This document shows, piece after piece, positions 1 through 11,669 of a stretch of DNA of 64,000 bases (positions are counted from its first letter, which is position 1; every line of letters starts with the position of its first letter). A program made the translations under genes and the position numbers. Source of the DNA: Dipteris shenzhenensis. Lineage: Eukaryota > Polypodiophyta > Polypodiopsida > Gleicheniales. The DNA is taken from the NCBI GenBank assembly GCA_047967505.1, contig CM106540.1. One strand, written 5' to 3'. The notes under the pieces are model-generated. The model made no database searches, had not been told where the DNA came from, and worked only from the letters and a program-made list of their open reading frames with translations.

Positions 1-32
1 TTTGCAATGGGGGTCTTGATTTTCAGGGGGTA

Positions 33-120
33 TGCATACATACATGTGTGTGTGTGTGTACATACATACATGGATGCATGCATGCATGCATACATACATA
101 TATACATACATACATATTGA
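33..120. repeat. TACA/TGCA/TG microsatellite
   Basis: Imperfect runs of TACA, TG and TGCA tetranucleotides. Short open frames across it are repeat artefacts. Confidence 0.8.
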
Positions 121-251
121 TGCATATAGTTTTACTAGATGGGGAAAATAGGCCCCACTCCGATTTTTGTGGAGAGACACAACTAGACAAATAGAGCAAG
201 TCCAAGGGGTTGCTAGGGACACCCCCCCAGCAAATGGAGATGTCTGGTATG

Positions 252-682
252 CAATTTTAGCACCAATTTTGGGATGTAAGCTGCATAGTCATGTCGAAAA
301 AAAGTTGTCAATTCTTGCATTAAATGTAGGGTGGTGAATATATCCTATTCTGTCATGGGGCCGGAGAAGACGGAGGCAAAAAATTGAACCTCCAAAAAGA
401 CTTCTTTTACCGGTCTATGGGGACCGGCTCTTACTAGTGTTGAGAGTGGACAAGACAGCTACCATTGGTGTGATATGGGAATCCCCCAGTCTACAATTTT
501 AGCACCAAGTTTGAGATGTAAACTACATAGTCAAGTCCAAAAAAGTTGTGTCAATTCTTGCATTAAATGTAGGGTGATGAATATATCCTATTTTATCATG
601 GGGCCTGCAGAAGACGGAGGGAAAAAATTGAACCTCCAAAAAGACTTCTTTTACGGGTCTATGGGGCCTAGCTCTTACTGGC
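252..682. repeat. tandem duplication, two copies of about 241 bp
   Basis: The block beginning near 252 (ACAATTTTAGCACCAA-like) recurs near 493. Both copies run through a conserved GGGGCC...GAAGACGGAGG stretch and end near 439 and 682. They differ by scattered substitutions and small indels. No coding function is evident; a small plus frame at 475-687 lies inside the second copy and is probably spurious. Confidence 0.8.
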
Positions 683-2700
683 ATTGAGAGTGGATATGGG
701 AATCTCCAAGTCTCAAGTTTTGGGGTACATGAAATTAGATCATGCTAACGGTAACTCTAAGAGGTTCCAAAGGTAGGCAACATTCTTCATCATAGCTAAC
801 TCAAATGCAAGGCAGTGAAAATGCTAGGAGAGTTGCTAGGTAGCATTGATTTTGGGAAGGGATATGATGATACTTTGTTGTGTTATGTAGGATATTAATT
901 TCCATTAAATTTGGGACATGTTAGATATAACTTCATAAAATCCTAAGTCATGAAATTAATACGTTACAAGTTCAAGCATAAATAATAGTCCTGAAGTTAA
1001 TGCATTAAATATTCAAGCCTAAAGAAGAATTAATCAAGACCTAATGCACCGTACCAGAGACTTTGGCGTTACCCTCATTCCATAGACTTGCCAACATAAG
1101 GCCAAAATTTTCATTCTTAAGAATATGTGAAAAGACCTTACATTTGGCCCACTTTTGGCGAAAAAATTTCATTCTAAAGAATAGGTGGAGTGAAATTGTG
1201 TTTGATAAATACAAATCAATGCTCAAGTTTGGACATAAATAAAGGTATTTTTTTGAAGATATTGAAACACATGAGAGAAATAATATTGAAGATACATGAA
1301 TTTTTAGACATACTATTAAAGACAAATGAGCATATAATGGATGAAATCCTATTGATGATACATGAATTTTCAATAGAACTGTTATTCAAAGATTTCATGG
1401 ATTGAATGTAGCTTTAATACATTATCCCTTTTACAAGGGTGTTTGATTTTGAGGCTTGAAACATAAGAATGAATCTGTGTTGAAGCCTAGTGGTTTGTTA
1501 AGGATATGTGAAACTTAAAGTAAAAGTACTTACAATGGAAGGGATTATATCAAGATCCTATTAAGGACATGTGAACATATAGTAGAATAATTCTACATAA
1601 AATCAGTGGATCAAACTTAATGGCTCAAAAGCAAAAAAGGATCATGGTGCAACCTAGGGGCTACTCTACGGCACTATGGCAGCAATCTTTGTAGTTACTA
1701 TCAAAGGTAGTGTAACTTTTTTGTCAAGGAAAGAGACGCGAACCACTCCACATGACCTAGATCTGTATGACCTAGGTTGCACCGACTTGTTTCTTTCATG
1801 GATAAAAAGTGACCCTTAGGTGATGCTATAGCACTCCCTTTTTTGGTCCATTATTATAGCACAATTGGGGCCTTTTGACCTAATACTAGCTACCCATCAA
1901 ATATTTGTTGTAGATGTTAGGGGTAATTACCAAACTACTAGTGGTAGTTTTATCACCACCATTAGTAATTTTATTTGAGTGTTCCTTAATGGTAGTTCTC
2001 CTACTACTACATACAATATTACCAATAGTAGTCCTAATCCCAATGATAGTACACATAATATTATTATGACCATCCAACTTTAATCATCATTATATCTATG
2101 AATGCATATATATAGGTCTATCTATATCTATACCTATTTATTCCTCATCCAATATGTTTGCATTTATTTTTGGTGCTTTGATTACTTTGAAACTAAAGAT
2201 AATGTGATTTCATTATTGTTTGCATTCTTGTCAAACATGAGGAGCTGGAATGCATAAGAGATGGGAGGCACATTATAATTTCTGTGCAGATTTGAGCCAT
2301 TGAATAGCCTATTGATTCTGATTGTTTTCTTTCTTATTAAATCCTTAATTTGGTTATTTCACACCGAACATTGCCATATCAATTCATATTTTTTTTGTTC
2401 TAGTAATGTCCTATCGCAGCATAGTCTAGGGTTGATCATACAAGATAAATGGGTGCTCACATTTAATATATTTTTGAGAGTCAGAGGATAGTGGATGTAG
2501 ACTACAAAATCATCACTTTGAATAAATTTGGCAAGATTCTTCTGATAGAAGGAATAATTTCTATTGCACTAATGATGAAAGAAAATTATCAAAAGGTTGA
2601 TACAAGGCTCAAAATCACACTGGTGCTACTAGGCTTAATAGTTATAGGCTAGTAGTAGTACTAGTGTATTTACTGAGTAGTGTGCGTGCCTCTCCTCATT
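683..2700. other. AT-rich interval with no recognised gene
   Basis: Only short, low-complexity open frames occur here. I see no conserved domain, RNA gene or transposon end. Confidence 0.5.
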
Positions 2701-2863
2701 AAAATTCATAGTCTTCAAAAATGTATAATACATAAGTCAAAATATTCTAATTAGTTTTATCATCCTAATGTTGAAACTGACTTAAATTCATAGTCTTCAA
2801 AAAGGTATAATACATAAGTCAAAATATTCCAATTAGTTTTATTGTCCTCATGTTGAAACTGAC
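2701..2863. repeat. direct repeat, two copies of about 82 bp
   Basis: A segment starting AAATTCATAGTCTTCAAAAA occurs at about 2,702 and again at about 2,783, with only a few differences through GTTGAAACTGACTT. Confidence 0.8.
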
Positions 2864-2909
2864 TTTCTCTTCCTTCGTCTCCTATGAGCTTCAAACCTTT
2901 AATCCATTA

Positions 2910-3300
2910 ATCTCTCAAATAGTAAGAATGGTCTTGTATTAAGAGGCGATGATATCTAAAGTGATCTACAAATACTAAGAATGGTCTTATATTAAGAGGT
3001 GATGATATCTCAAGTGTTATACAAACCGTAAGAATGGTTTTGTATTAAAAGGTGATGATATCTCAAGTGTTCTACAAATAGTAAGAATGGTTCAAGTGTT
3101 CTACAAAAGTATTAGGTACCTCTTAGTGGCTGAAGGGAAGGAGTGATGATATCTCAGGTGTTCTACAAATAGTAAGAATAGTCTTGTATTAAGAGGTGAT
3201 GAAATCTCAAGTGTTCTACAAATAGTAATAATGGTTTTGTATTAGGAGGTGATGATATCTCAAGTGTTCTATAAAACTACTAGATACCTCTTAGTGGTTG
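2910..3300. repeat. short tandem repeat, about 59-bp unit
   Basis: Around six to seven degenerate copies of a unit containing AGTAAGAATGGT, TGTATTAAGAGGTGATGATA and TCTCAAGTGTTCTACAA. Some units are truncated, and a longer variant containing ATTAGGTACCTCTTAGTGG appears twice. Confidence 0.8.
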
Positions 3301-5124
3301 AAGGGAAGGGGTTGGAAGTATGGGCAAAATCTCTAGGAACTACAGGATGGTTGCAAGAACAATTTTGAATGTCATAAATGACACTTGGGTTTTTTAACAT
3401 ACGGGTGAACTTTCATGGTTGTTAACACTTTTAATAAGAAGAACCATTTTGAATGTTATAAGTGTTGATGCAATCCCATGCTATGAAGTCTACAGACAGT
3501 TTTTTTTCCCTGCATATGGGTGAAGTGATGTTTACATTACTAAGTTCAACATATCAAGCAACACATTTGTTTTGATTATTGAAGGAGTTTGATAATAAGA
3601 CCCATTTCAAATGCAAAAGATTTGTTGTATCAGTAATGGAATCCGCTTTGGAGTGGAAATTCGGTTTCTTTCAAACCCACATATTATTGTTGCATAATGT
3701 GAGTATGGCTCCAATTGGAAGTTAAGGTAGACTATAATTCGCAATATTGGTATAGTTACACATAGTAATATAAGTTTTATTTTCGAGAATCTTCCCAAAT
3801 AGTGGTTTCCACAAAGCTATGTTGAATACCTCGATAAGGAAATTGTAGAAAAGCTCGCTCGCTTTTTTGGGCCCGCTCGCTTTTCCTCGCTCGCTCTATC
3901 GACTGCCTCGAAAACACATAAGTCTATGGAATTAAATTTCACAGTTACTTTAAATTTCTATGGAATTAAATTTCCATCACTTGACTATTAAGTCATTTAG
4001 AGAGAGCATATGTCCTTGAAAGTGCCTACTATGGCATTGGCTTCATGAAAACAAGCAGACTTTAAACTTGCAGGCCATGTGTGTGGCATCGCAAATCTCC
4101 TCACAGACTCTCCTCACAACTTGTTTCGAATCTTCCGCCGACTTGTAAGCATTCAACAACTCTTCTTTTTTCTCTTGGCTTTCCTCATCTTCACCATTTT
4201 TTTCAATACAGCTTCTAGCCAGTGCCATATCCTGTACGAAAATTTAACTCGTTTGCATAAGAAGTACGTGATTAAAAGAAGCGAAAAAGAAAGCTAAGGA
4301 TATTCACCTCTTTTGCTCAGTTTAAATCAAGCAGCCATGTGCATAACATATCCTCCTCGAATGATTTTCCCTTCATTGGTCCATACAAAAGAGATCTAAG
4401 ACAGAATTTGAGTTTAGTAAATGAAGTTGGGTAGTAACTAGTCATTGTCTTAGAGGGAAAGTGGGAGAAGGAGAGTGAGGGAGCGATAGCGAGGGATGCA
4501 CAGTGAGCGGCCCCTCCTTCAAGAGTGATAGAAAGTGAGGGAAGATGTAAAGTGAAAGACGAATACAAGTTAATTAGAAGGACTAGGATGTAAGAAATAA
4601 GAGAGTGTTTGTGGAAGGACTACGCTGGAAGAATACAAGTGCACTAAGGCACGATGTGTTCGCTATGATAAGGATAAGGGTTGGAATAAAGTGAGAGAAG
4701 CATTGGAAATGCTCTACTTTAAGTGAGTGGAGACTCTCCAACTGAATAAAATATTGCAGAGCATTGGGAATGATGTACTTTAAGTGAGTGGAGCATTGGG
4801 AATTGATACTTTGCCATGAAATATATTACAAATATTACATCATCACATATTCATATCAAAATTCTCATCACAGAAGGTTATATTTCCTAATAATTACATC
4901 ATCACACACTCATATCATAAAATTGTGTGCATGAAATAAATATATAAATATCATGACTAAATGCCACTTAAGTAATAAGTCAGAAATTGGTGTATAATCA
5001 ACAAAAACTACATCATGATTCATACATTGCAACAAATAAATGTCAACCATAATATTCATGGAGTAAACAACATCATGAGAATATGATCCTCATGCATATA
5101 TACAAACACAACATCATACATGCA
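3301..5124. other. AT-rich interval, no recognised gene
   Basis: A small GCTCGCT-rich cluster lies at about 3,853-3,898. Minus-strand open frames at 4,043-4,228 (charged, possible helix) and 4,317-4,568 show no family I recognise. They could be exon remnants or chance. Confidence 0.4.
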
Positions 5125-5420
5125 TCACAACTCTTCTGATGCTTCTAGTGGAGACTATGGCAACTCTTCTGATGCTTCCAATGGAGGCTGTGGTGCTCTA
5201 GATGTACACTCAATCTCTACTTCTTCTATAGTATGTAGTGCTTTCAGAGTAGACTCAGTATCCTCTTCCTTAAATGCAAGCGGAGGCTATGGCAACTCTT
5301 CTGATGCTTCTAGTGGAGGCTGTGGTGCTGTAGGTGTACACTGAATCTCTACTTCTTCTGTAGTGTGCAGTGCTTTCACAGTAGACTCAGTCTCCTCTTC
5401 CTTAAATGCAAGCTCTGATA
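5125..5420 (-). repeat. 132-bp coding repeat in the protease C-terminal tail
   Basis: The tail after the third protease domain consists of two 44-codon units plus a partial third. Each has an acidic LAFKEE...ES segment, an EEVEI segment and ends PPLEASEELP. In both full units the next codon is TAG (5,289-5,287 and 5,157-5,155). The partial copy ends in TGA. The acidic, proline-containing repeat is probably unstructured. Confidence 0.8.
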
Positions 5421-6390
5421 TTGCTTCAATTGCACGTTGTATTCTAATGGCAGTAATTAGGTCTCGAATGATTTCAGCCCTAAACAATTGTATATCCTCC
5501 TCTGAATATTTGAGCTCCAAAGAGTCTTCCGATGACATCTGTGGCTTAAGTGAGAAAATTTCTTTGAAAATCAACATCCAGTTGTAGGCAACTCTCCACC
5601 CACAACTATGCCCATCTTCCTGCTCTACTACTAAATGCTTTTGGAAGTCTAGCGAGTCTTTGTACTGTCCTATTTCTCTGATAGCAGATACCAACTTCTC
5701 AATCGACCTGCTTATCATGGCATATTAAAAAAACTTAGTGTCTCTATTACATAAGGTACATAATATAGAAGTAACAATAGATTAATAGAATACTTACGTT
5801 TGCACTGAGCCATGAAAGCCTGCAATCGAGTTAAAAAACCAACAATAACTAGTTGTCTTCAAGGTCCCAAACCACTAGACTCCAATGTTCCCTACACGAA
5901 TAATTAAGAACCATTATTATTTAACACAATGTTGCCAATATAAGATGAAAATAAAGGTTGCCATGATACTTACATCTCCTGATATGCCATAAATAGGACT
6001 CGCATGCCATGTAAATGTAAAGGCTATAACCATTTACAAACATCGGCTATCGTCTTTTTGCTATCAGTAAGTACAGGAGAAAGGAGGGAATCCAACATAT
6101 ACACACAGTTTTGTACGGCTCTACCAAATCGTGAGATAACTATACTACACCAACAAATAAATGAATATTAGCTTATTAGATTTAATCAAAATATTGAATT
6201 ATCAAGCAGAGAAAAAGTTTATATCAAACCTGATAATGGCCATCATAACGTTGTTATTGACCTCATTTGAAGCTCTAGAGAGAATTGAAATCTCCTCTCC
6301 CCCAAATTCAAGATACTGAGGTCTATGTTGAATCATAACCCTAACATTAAAAGAGCTTCCCAATTCTTCCAATGAAGCCATGTTTGTAGA
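5125..6390 (-). pseudogene. ULP1-like (C48) cysteine protease domain 3 and C-terminal tail
   Basis: This is the last of three tandem protease modules read on the minus strand. The N-terminal piece (about 6,232-6,380) reads FNVRVMIQHRPQYLEFG-like. After a GT-AG intron, exon 2 (about 5,972-6,150) carries the VYMLDSLL segment. Exon 3 (about 5,805-5,890) carries EHWSLVVWDL and, after a frameshift, FFNSI. Exon 4 starts at 5,707 and carries EQEDGHSCGW, the oxyanion Gln and nucleophile Cys of the family. Known C48 proteases use His-Asp-Cys; here the Asp position is Asn in an NSI/NSM motif. The product would cleave ubiquitin-like conjugates or polyproteins if active. A frameshift in exon 3 and TAG stops at 5,287 and 5,155 suggest a pseudogene, unless TAG is read through; the frame then closes with TGA at 5,125-5,127. 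Confidence 0.7.
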
Positions 6391-7480
6391 GTTGAGGTCT
6401 TCTATCCCCTTTGACTCTTTGATGGCATTCATTTTGCACTCCTCTGAGCCATTATCTATTTGCCTTGTGGGAGGGTCCATAATGTTGCCCTTAATGATTG
6501 CTCGAATGGTACATGTTATAAATGCATAGAGATGCAAATCCGTATATGTTGACAATGTGGTGTCATTTTGTATCTCAAAAATTTGACCAAGTACCAAAAA
6601 GCAATTGTAGCCCACCCTCCATCCACAATTATAGATGTGGCTATCCTCTTGATGTGATACTTGGCATGTTATATACTCTATTTGTTGTGCCAAGTCACAT
6701 CGCCGCATTACTGTGTCGATAGCACCTACTAACTTTCGAGCTGATCTGCACATCAAAACATATAATAACAGTGAATATGTGCATTGCATATCAATCTACA
6801 TGTCAAGAAGTGACAACAAGTGTAGTCTATACTTACTCTAACATAGTGCCATGGATGGATATCATTGAGTTGGCAAAGAAGCACTTCTTAGCAAAGATGT
6901 CCACGACTACCAGACTCCAATGTGAGCTGCATTATCAATAAAGAATAATTACTGTGTTCGAGACAATTCTAGCAATGCAATAGAAAAAACAAGTAGGGTT
7001 TGATGTTACTTCTCATAATATGCTGTAAAAATAACTCGTGCATCATTCATAGGAACATGCTTCAACCACTTGCAAACGTCGTCTATGGTTTCTTCTTTGT
7101 TGCTAAGCACTTTCGAAATACGAGGATCGAGCATATATGAAATGCTTTGTATATTTTGCGGGAAAATTTGCTATAACATTACTATATTTTAAAAAAAAGT
7201 ATTAGCTTCTTGGGTTTAATCAAAATAAGCAAAGTATAAAGCCAAGGAAAAGGCTGCATCAAACCTAAGGATGGTTGTAATGACTTTGACATTAACCTCT
7301 TTCTTAGGATTCAAGAGGATTGAAATCTCTTCTTCACCAAATTCAAAAAAATGAGGTTGTTGTCGAATTAACAACATAGCAGTGAATGAACTTCCAATCT
7401 GCTCTAATAAATTCATATTTTCATGACTCATCTTATTGAGAGAGTAGTCTACATCATATTCTTCTTCACTTGCTATGTCT
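6391..7480 (-). pseudogene. ULP1-like cysteine protease domain 2
   Basis: Best preserved of the three modules. Exon 1 (about 7,266-7,485) contains MNLLEQIGSSF and HFFEFGEEEISIL. Exon 2 (about 7,015-7,125) contains SYMLDPRISKVL and TIDDVCKWL. Exon 3 (about 6,836-6,930) contains HWSLVVVDIFAKKCFFANSM, which lines up with the Ulp1 pattern HW...DSL except that Asp is Asn. Exon 4 begins about 6,749 with SARKLVGAID and includes NCGWRVGYN with the nucleophile Cys. Exon 4 runs without a stop into the N-terminal segment of domain 3 (one open frame, 6,202-6,789), so the modules were apparently parts of one polyprotein. The intron borders give a phase-consistent model. Confidence 0.72.
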
Positions 7481-7559
7481 TCTACATCCTGCTTCTGATA
7501 TAAAAATATAAAAAATTTATGCGATGTACACATCCCAAATAAAGGCTTAAAAAGTAGAT

Positions 7560-7810
7560 AAGGTTTCATACATGCTTTCATTAGAGTGAGTCTCTCCTCC
7601 TCTTGGAGCAAAATTTTAAAAAGTAAGGTTTCATACATGCTTTCATTAGAGTGAGTCTCTCCTCCTCTTGGAGGAAAAATTTAAAAAGTTATGAGATTTA
7701 CACATCCCAAATAAAAATAAAGGTTTAAATAATCATAGAAGTATAAAGATAGCATGCCTTCATTAGACTCAGTCTCTTCTCCTCTTGGAGGAAAATATAA
7801 AAAAGTTATG
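7560..7810. repeat. intronic direct repeats
   Basis: Three imperfect copies of a stretch including CTTTCATTAGAGTGAGTCTC and CCTCCTCTTGGAGGAAAA lie between protease domains 1 and 2, where the gene model predicts an intron. Confidence 0.7.
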
Positions 7811-7867
7811 AGATTTACACATCCCAATTAAAGGCTTGAACAAGCATACAAGTATAAAGATAAGGTT

Positions 7868-9060
7868 TTATACATGTTGCAATGTAGTCATATTTTCAGG
7901 TTGTTTCCCAATGGTAGCAATTAGACGCTAAATGCTCTTAGCCCGAAACACTAGCAGATCAGCTTCTATATATGATTCCATTTTGACTGGTAACTCCAAA
8001 TCAAGAATTTCTCTAAGAAACAACATGCAGTTGTAGGCAACTCTCCACCCACAGCTGTGCCCATCTTTTTGCTCCACTGCCAGACGTCTTTTGAATTCTA
8101 CTTAGTCTTGTTGCTCCATGGTTGTTCTGATAGCAAATACTAGCCGATATGCAGCATTGTCCATCATGACATATTAAATATATTAATATGTCATGATCAT
8201 AAGATACAAAATAAGAAAGTAACAAAAATATTAAGAGAATAATTACCTTGGGGAGTTGGCATGATAGCCTTCCATTGAATTCACAAACGTTGAGTTCAAG
8301 GTCCTAGGCGATCAGACTCCAATGTGAGCTACATGACCAGAATAAAAATGATTATTGTTTTACACAAACTTGCCAAAGAAATAGTAAAAATAAGGTTAGA
8401 GTTGATATTTACTCCTCATGATAAGGCATAAAGATGACTTGCACCCCATCTAAATTCAAAGGGCTTAACCAGGTACAAACATCTTCTATAGTCTTTTGAG
8501 GAGAGCTAAGAATAGAAGAAAGCAGAGCATCGAGCATGTAGACATGATGCTACACTGCACTAGGAAGCTGAGAAATAACTACACTGCACCAAGAAATAAA
8601 CAAACATTAGCTCATAGAATTGATTTGCATTCTGCACTAGGAAACTGATATATAACTACACTGTAAACAAATAAACAAATGTTAGATCATTGAAGTAGCA
8701 ATAAATAAACAAACATTACCTGAGAATGGCCAAGATAACATTGTCATTAACCTCTTTTAAAGGATTGGAGAGGATTGAAACCTCCTCTCTACCAAAGCTC
8801 AAATACTGAGGTTCTCGTTTCAAAACAATCCTAACTTCAAATGAGCTCTCCATTTTATCCAATGCAGCTAAATTTGCAGAATGGGTCTCTATCATAGCTT
8901 GTATTCTATGTTTGGAGTCATTCTACTTTTCCATGGTGTCTTTAAAGCTCTTGTGCTCATAGGATTCTTTAATCAAATTTAGAGGTGGTTGCATTGCTGA
9001 AGTAGAAGGGAGTGCCTCCATATTGACTTCATCCATTTCTTCTCCCTCTATTGCTTGTAA
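7868..9060 (-). pseudogene. ULP1-like cysteine protease domain 1
   Basis: First module in transcription order. The N-terminal exon (about 8,720-9,054) has an acidic leader, then SSFEVRIVLKREPQYLSFG. Exon 2 (about 8,413-8,582) has HHVYMLDALLSS and IEDVCTWLSPLNLDG. Exon 3 (about 8,245-8,330) has HWSLIA and, in a shifted frame, VNSMEGYH. Exon 4 (about 7,868-8,170) has AVEQKDGHSCGWRVAYN. Lesions include a TAG at 8,550-8,552 where domain 3 has Gln, a TAG in exon 3, a TAA after EQQD, a TAG at 7,928-7,930 and a TAG near 8,922. As in the other modules, Asn replaces the usual catalytic Asp. ULP1 proteases are known passengers of several plant and animal DNA transposons. Confidence 0.68.
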
Positions 9061-9140
9061 AAAAATATGAGAGATTAGATTCATTATCTTTAAATTTAAA
9101 TCTTATTTAAAAAATTGTATTTAGTTGAGAAATAGAGAGT

Positions 9141-10853
9141 TCATACCGCTAAGTATTGTCGTAGTGGCCTTTTTTCATAACCCTGCGAGCCATAATTATT
9201 AAAGAAGGCATCATCATGTTTGTCTTCATCCACCAACCTCTCTCTGAACAGGTCATGTAAGTCCATCTTTTCATCATCATCAATTGGGACATTATGGTCT
9301 TCAAGGTAATCATTCATGTCATCAATGTCCTTGTGGTCTATCTCTTTTTCATAGCCTATGGTTAGATCTGCTTGAAGCTGAAAATAAGCCATGAAATGCT
9401 TGTTTTCAATAATATTTGTGGAGTTGCCTTTTCTAAGGAGATCCTCAAATAAATATCCCATCCTGCACAAGGTGACCTCCCAACTTGCCGGTAGCAAATT
9501 CTCCATCATGGTAAGCAAGAGACTCCCACTTTTTGTAGGACTTCCATAGTTGTTTTTTTGATAATGTATGGACCTGGGAATATCTTGCTCTTCTAGCATC
9601 AGTCTCAAATTATTTGAATTCCCTCTTATGTTCTTTTGTAAGGAGTGATCAGGGTTGCGACTTCGCATACACAAAAAGAATGATTCAAGAGATTGAATCG
9701 CTATGCCACATTCTCTCTTGCCTCTCTTTGCTGCATAAACACCACTATAGATCTTCAAATCTGATGAATATGCTCACTCTAGAGTAACGTGCATGGCTTC
9801 TTTGTCTTTCTTATCAACAAAAATGACAATGTTGCAAATTGCCACTTTGCTAATGGTGGTATATACTATTCTATCAATGAATTTATGGATATCATTGCTA
9901 GAAACTTCATTGATAAAGAATAGTTGTGGCTTATCCCATGCTGACTTATTCTTGATGAAGTCATCTTCTGAGACTCCCCTGAAGTCTCGGGGGGGTCACT
10001 ATGTATAAACCCTCTATATCACGTGCGTTCAAGGCCTATATTAGTCCCTTATCTGTAAAAAATTTCATTAATAAAATGTACCCCTTTTCTATACAAATCT
10101 GTAAATTTTTTCCAAAACTATTTTAAATAGTCCCTTATGTATATTTATTTCTGTAAATTTTAGAAATTAAAAAAATCCTTCTGTTGAACTCACGTGATAG
10201 GGTTACATATGATGAGTGACCCCCCGAGCCTGAAGTTCACAAGCTTTCCAGACTCTGTCATAACCTCTACATTGAATTGAAACTCTGGTGCATATCTATC
10301 GGCATCCTTATCTCGCTGATTAATCTTTCCACATATGCAACCACCTGTTGTGGTATTTCTTTTCTCATGTAAGAGGTTACTATTTTTGACTCATCTTCAT
10401 CCTTTTTAATCCACTTGTTTGCCCATAGCTTTACCTTGAGTGTTGATAAAGAAGCTATATGCTTGACCACATTATAGTCAATGTTACAATGAGTAAGTGG
10501 AATTTGTTTCTTTGACAGCAAATACTTAATGGCACTATGCACTGCATCATGCCTCACCTGTACATTGATGCATTCTTCCATGCAGTGGTCTTTGTCTTTG
10601 TTTTCAAAAAACCATTCTTTCTTTAAAATTTTTTGTGCTGCCATGGATGCATACTTGTCAGGTAAGTACTTTATAGGCCTCCACATCCTTGCCGTCAACT
10701 CCTTCTTATCCATTACCTTTGACTTTCTGGAGATAAACAAAGGAGCTTCATAGGTCAACTATCCACGCTCACAAGCAATGCACGTTTCAAGCATCTCATT
10801 GAACACTTCAACAGGATGAAATATGATAGAAGTGTAGTCGGCATATCTGTCCC
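9141..10853 (-). pseudogene. unknown protein of the minus-strand block (C-terminal part)
   Basis: Removing the MITE at 9,986-10,228 and one copy of its target duplication gives a nearly continuous minus frame from about 10,850 to the stop at 9,141. It contains RDRYADYTSIIFHP near the start, a charged helical middle, FQFNVEVMTESG and a β-rich stretch with IVIFVDKKDK, then an acidic C-terminus. I do not recognise a family. Lesions are a frameshift near 10,860, a TAG near 10,758, a frameshift near 10,280 and a TGA near 9,770 that fits CGA (Arg). It appears to continue the DGQH protein upstream, which would make one very long protein. Confidence 0.55.
9986..10228. mobile_element. 243-bp MITE with 8-bp target duplication
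   Basis: Terminal inverted repeats begin CTCGGGGGG(G)TCACT at 9,986 and end AGTGACCCCCCGAG at 10,228, extending imperfectly inward to a CACGTG on each side. CCTGAAGT flanks both ends (9,978-9,985 and 10,229-10,236). An 8-bp duplication fits hAT-type mobilisation; 9-bp MULE-type is less likely. The core is AT-rich and non-coding. Excision restores the minus-strand reading frame. Confidence 0.88.
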
Positions 10854-11636
10854 TCACCACCTTGAGGCTTGTCATATTTTCTTCTCGCTCGAGTTCCCCT
10901 AGGCACAACTGCACTCAAAGAAGTATAGAAGTTCGTGAGTGTGTCAGCGTCTGCTTTTGTGACCTTTTGCTTCAAATTAGGATTTGGAGAACCGAATGTT
11001 GTCCATATAACCCTTGCCTTCTATAAGACCTGTGATGTTGAGGATATCTTACGCTTTCCATGGACATAATGATTAAGTCTTTCGGACTCAATCAAATACT
11101 TGATCTCATGCTTGAATATACAGATTGTTGCAGGATAATAATGGAATGAACTTATCTTTGCAAATTGTTCTGAAGTGAGTCTTTTAACCTCCTTTGCTTC
11201 CTTTACGATCTGATTACAAGCATAAGCCCAATGTTGACCATCAATGGGCTGGAATCTGCAATGAAGGAGGAATTCCTTCTTTGCTTCCTTTAGCATATCC
11301 TCTTTGGCTATTAGTAAAGACAGCTGCAGCTTCCACATCTTTGGCATTCACAAACCATGTCCTTTGACCCCAGATATATCCCACATCATCATCTGTAACT
11401 GCTTCATTAAGATGTAGATTAAGATTTTTGATTGATGTGAGTTCATCCTGATCATCTTCAGCCTCGGGTTCTGAGTCTTCTTCATCTTTCTCTTCTTTTA
11501 ACCATTTTTCATCCACATTATCTCTCTCTACAGTGGGACGATGCCTTTTTTTACTGCTTGGAACCGTGGCTCTTGCAGTACTAGCCTTTTGCATTTCACG
11601 TTGTGGTTTGCTAGCAAGAGCTTCTAGCATAACTGC
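10854..11636. repeat. left arm of 783-bp inverted repeat
   Basis: Matches the reverse complement of 11,670-12,452 almost perfectly (a few substitutions and a short coding indel). The left boundary is at TCACCACCTTGAGG. Confidence 0.93.
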
Positions 11637-11669
11637 AGTGGATCGACCTTGATCTTCTTCAATTTTTTT

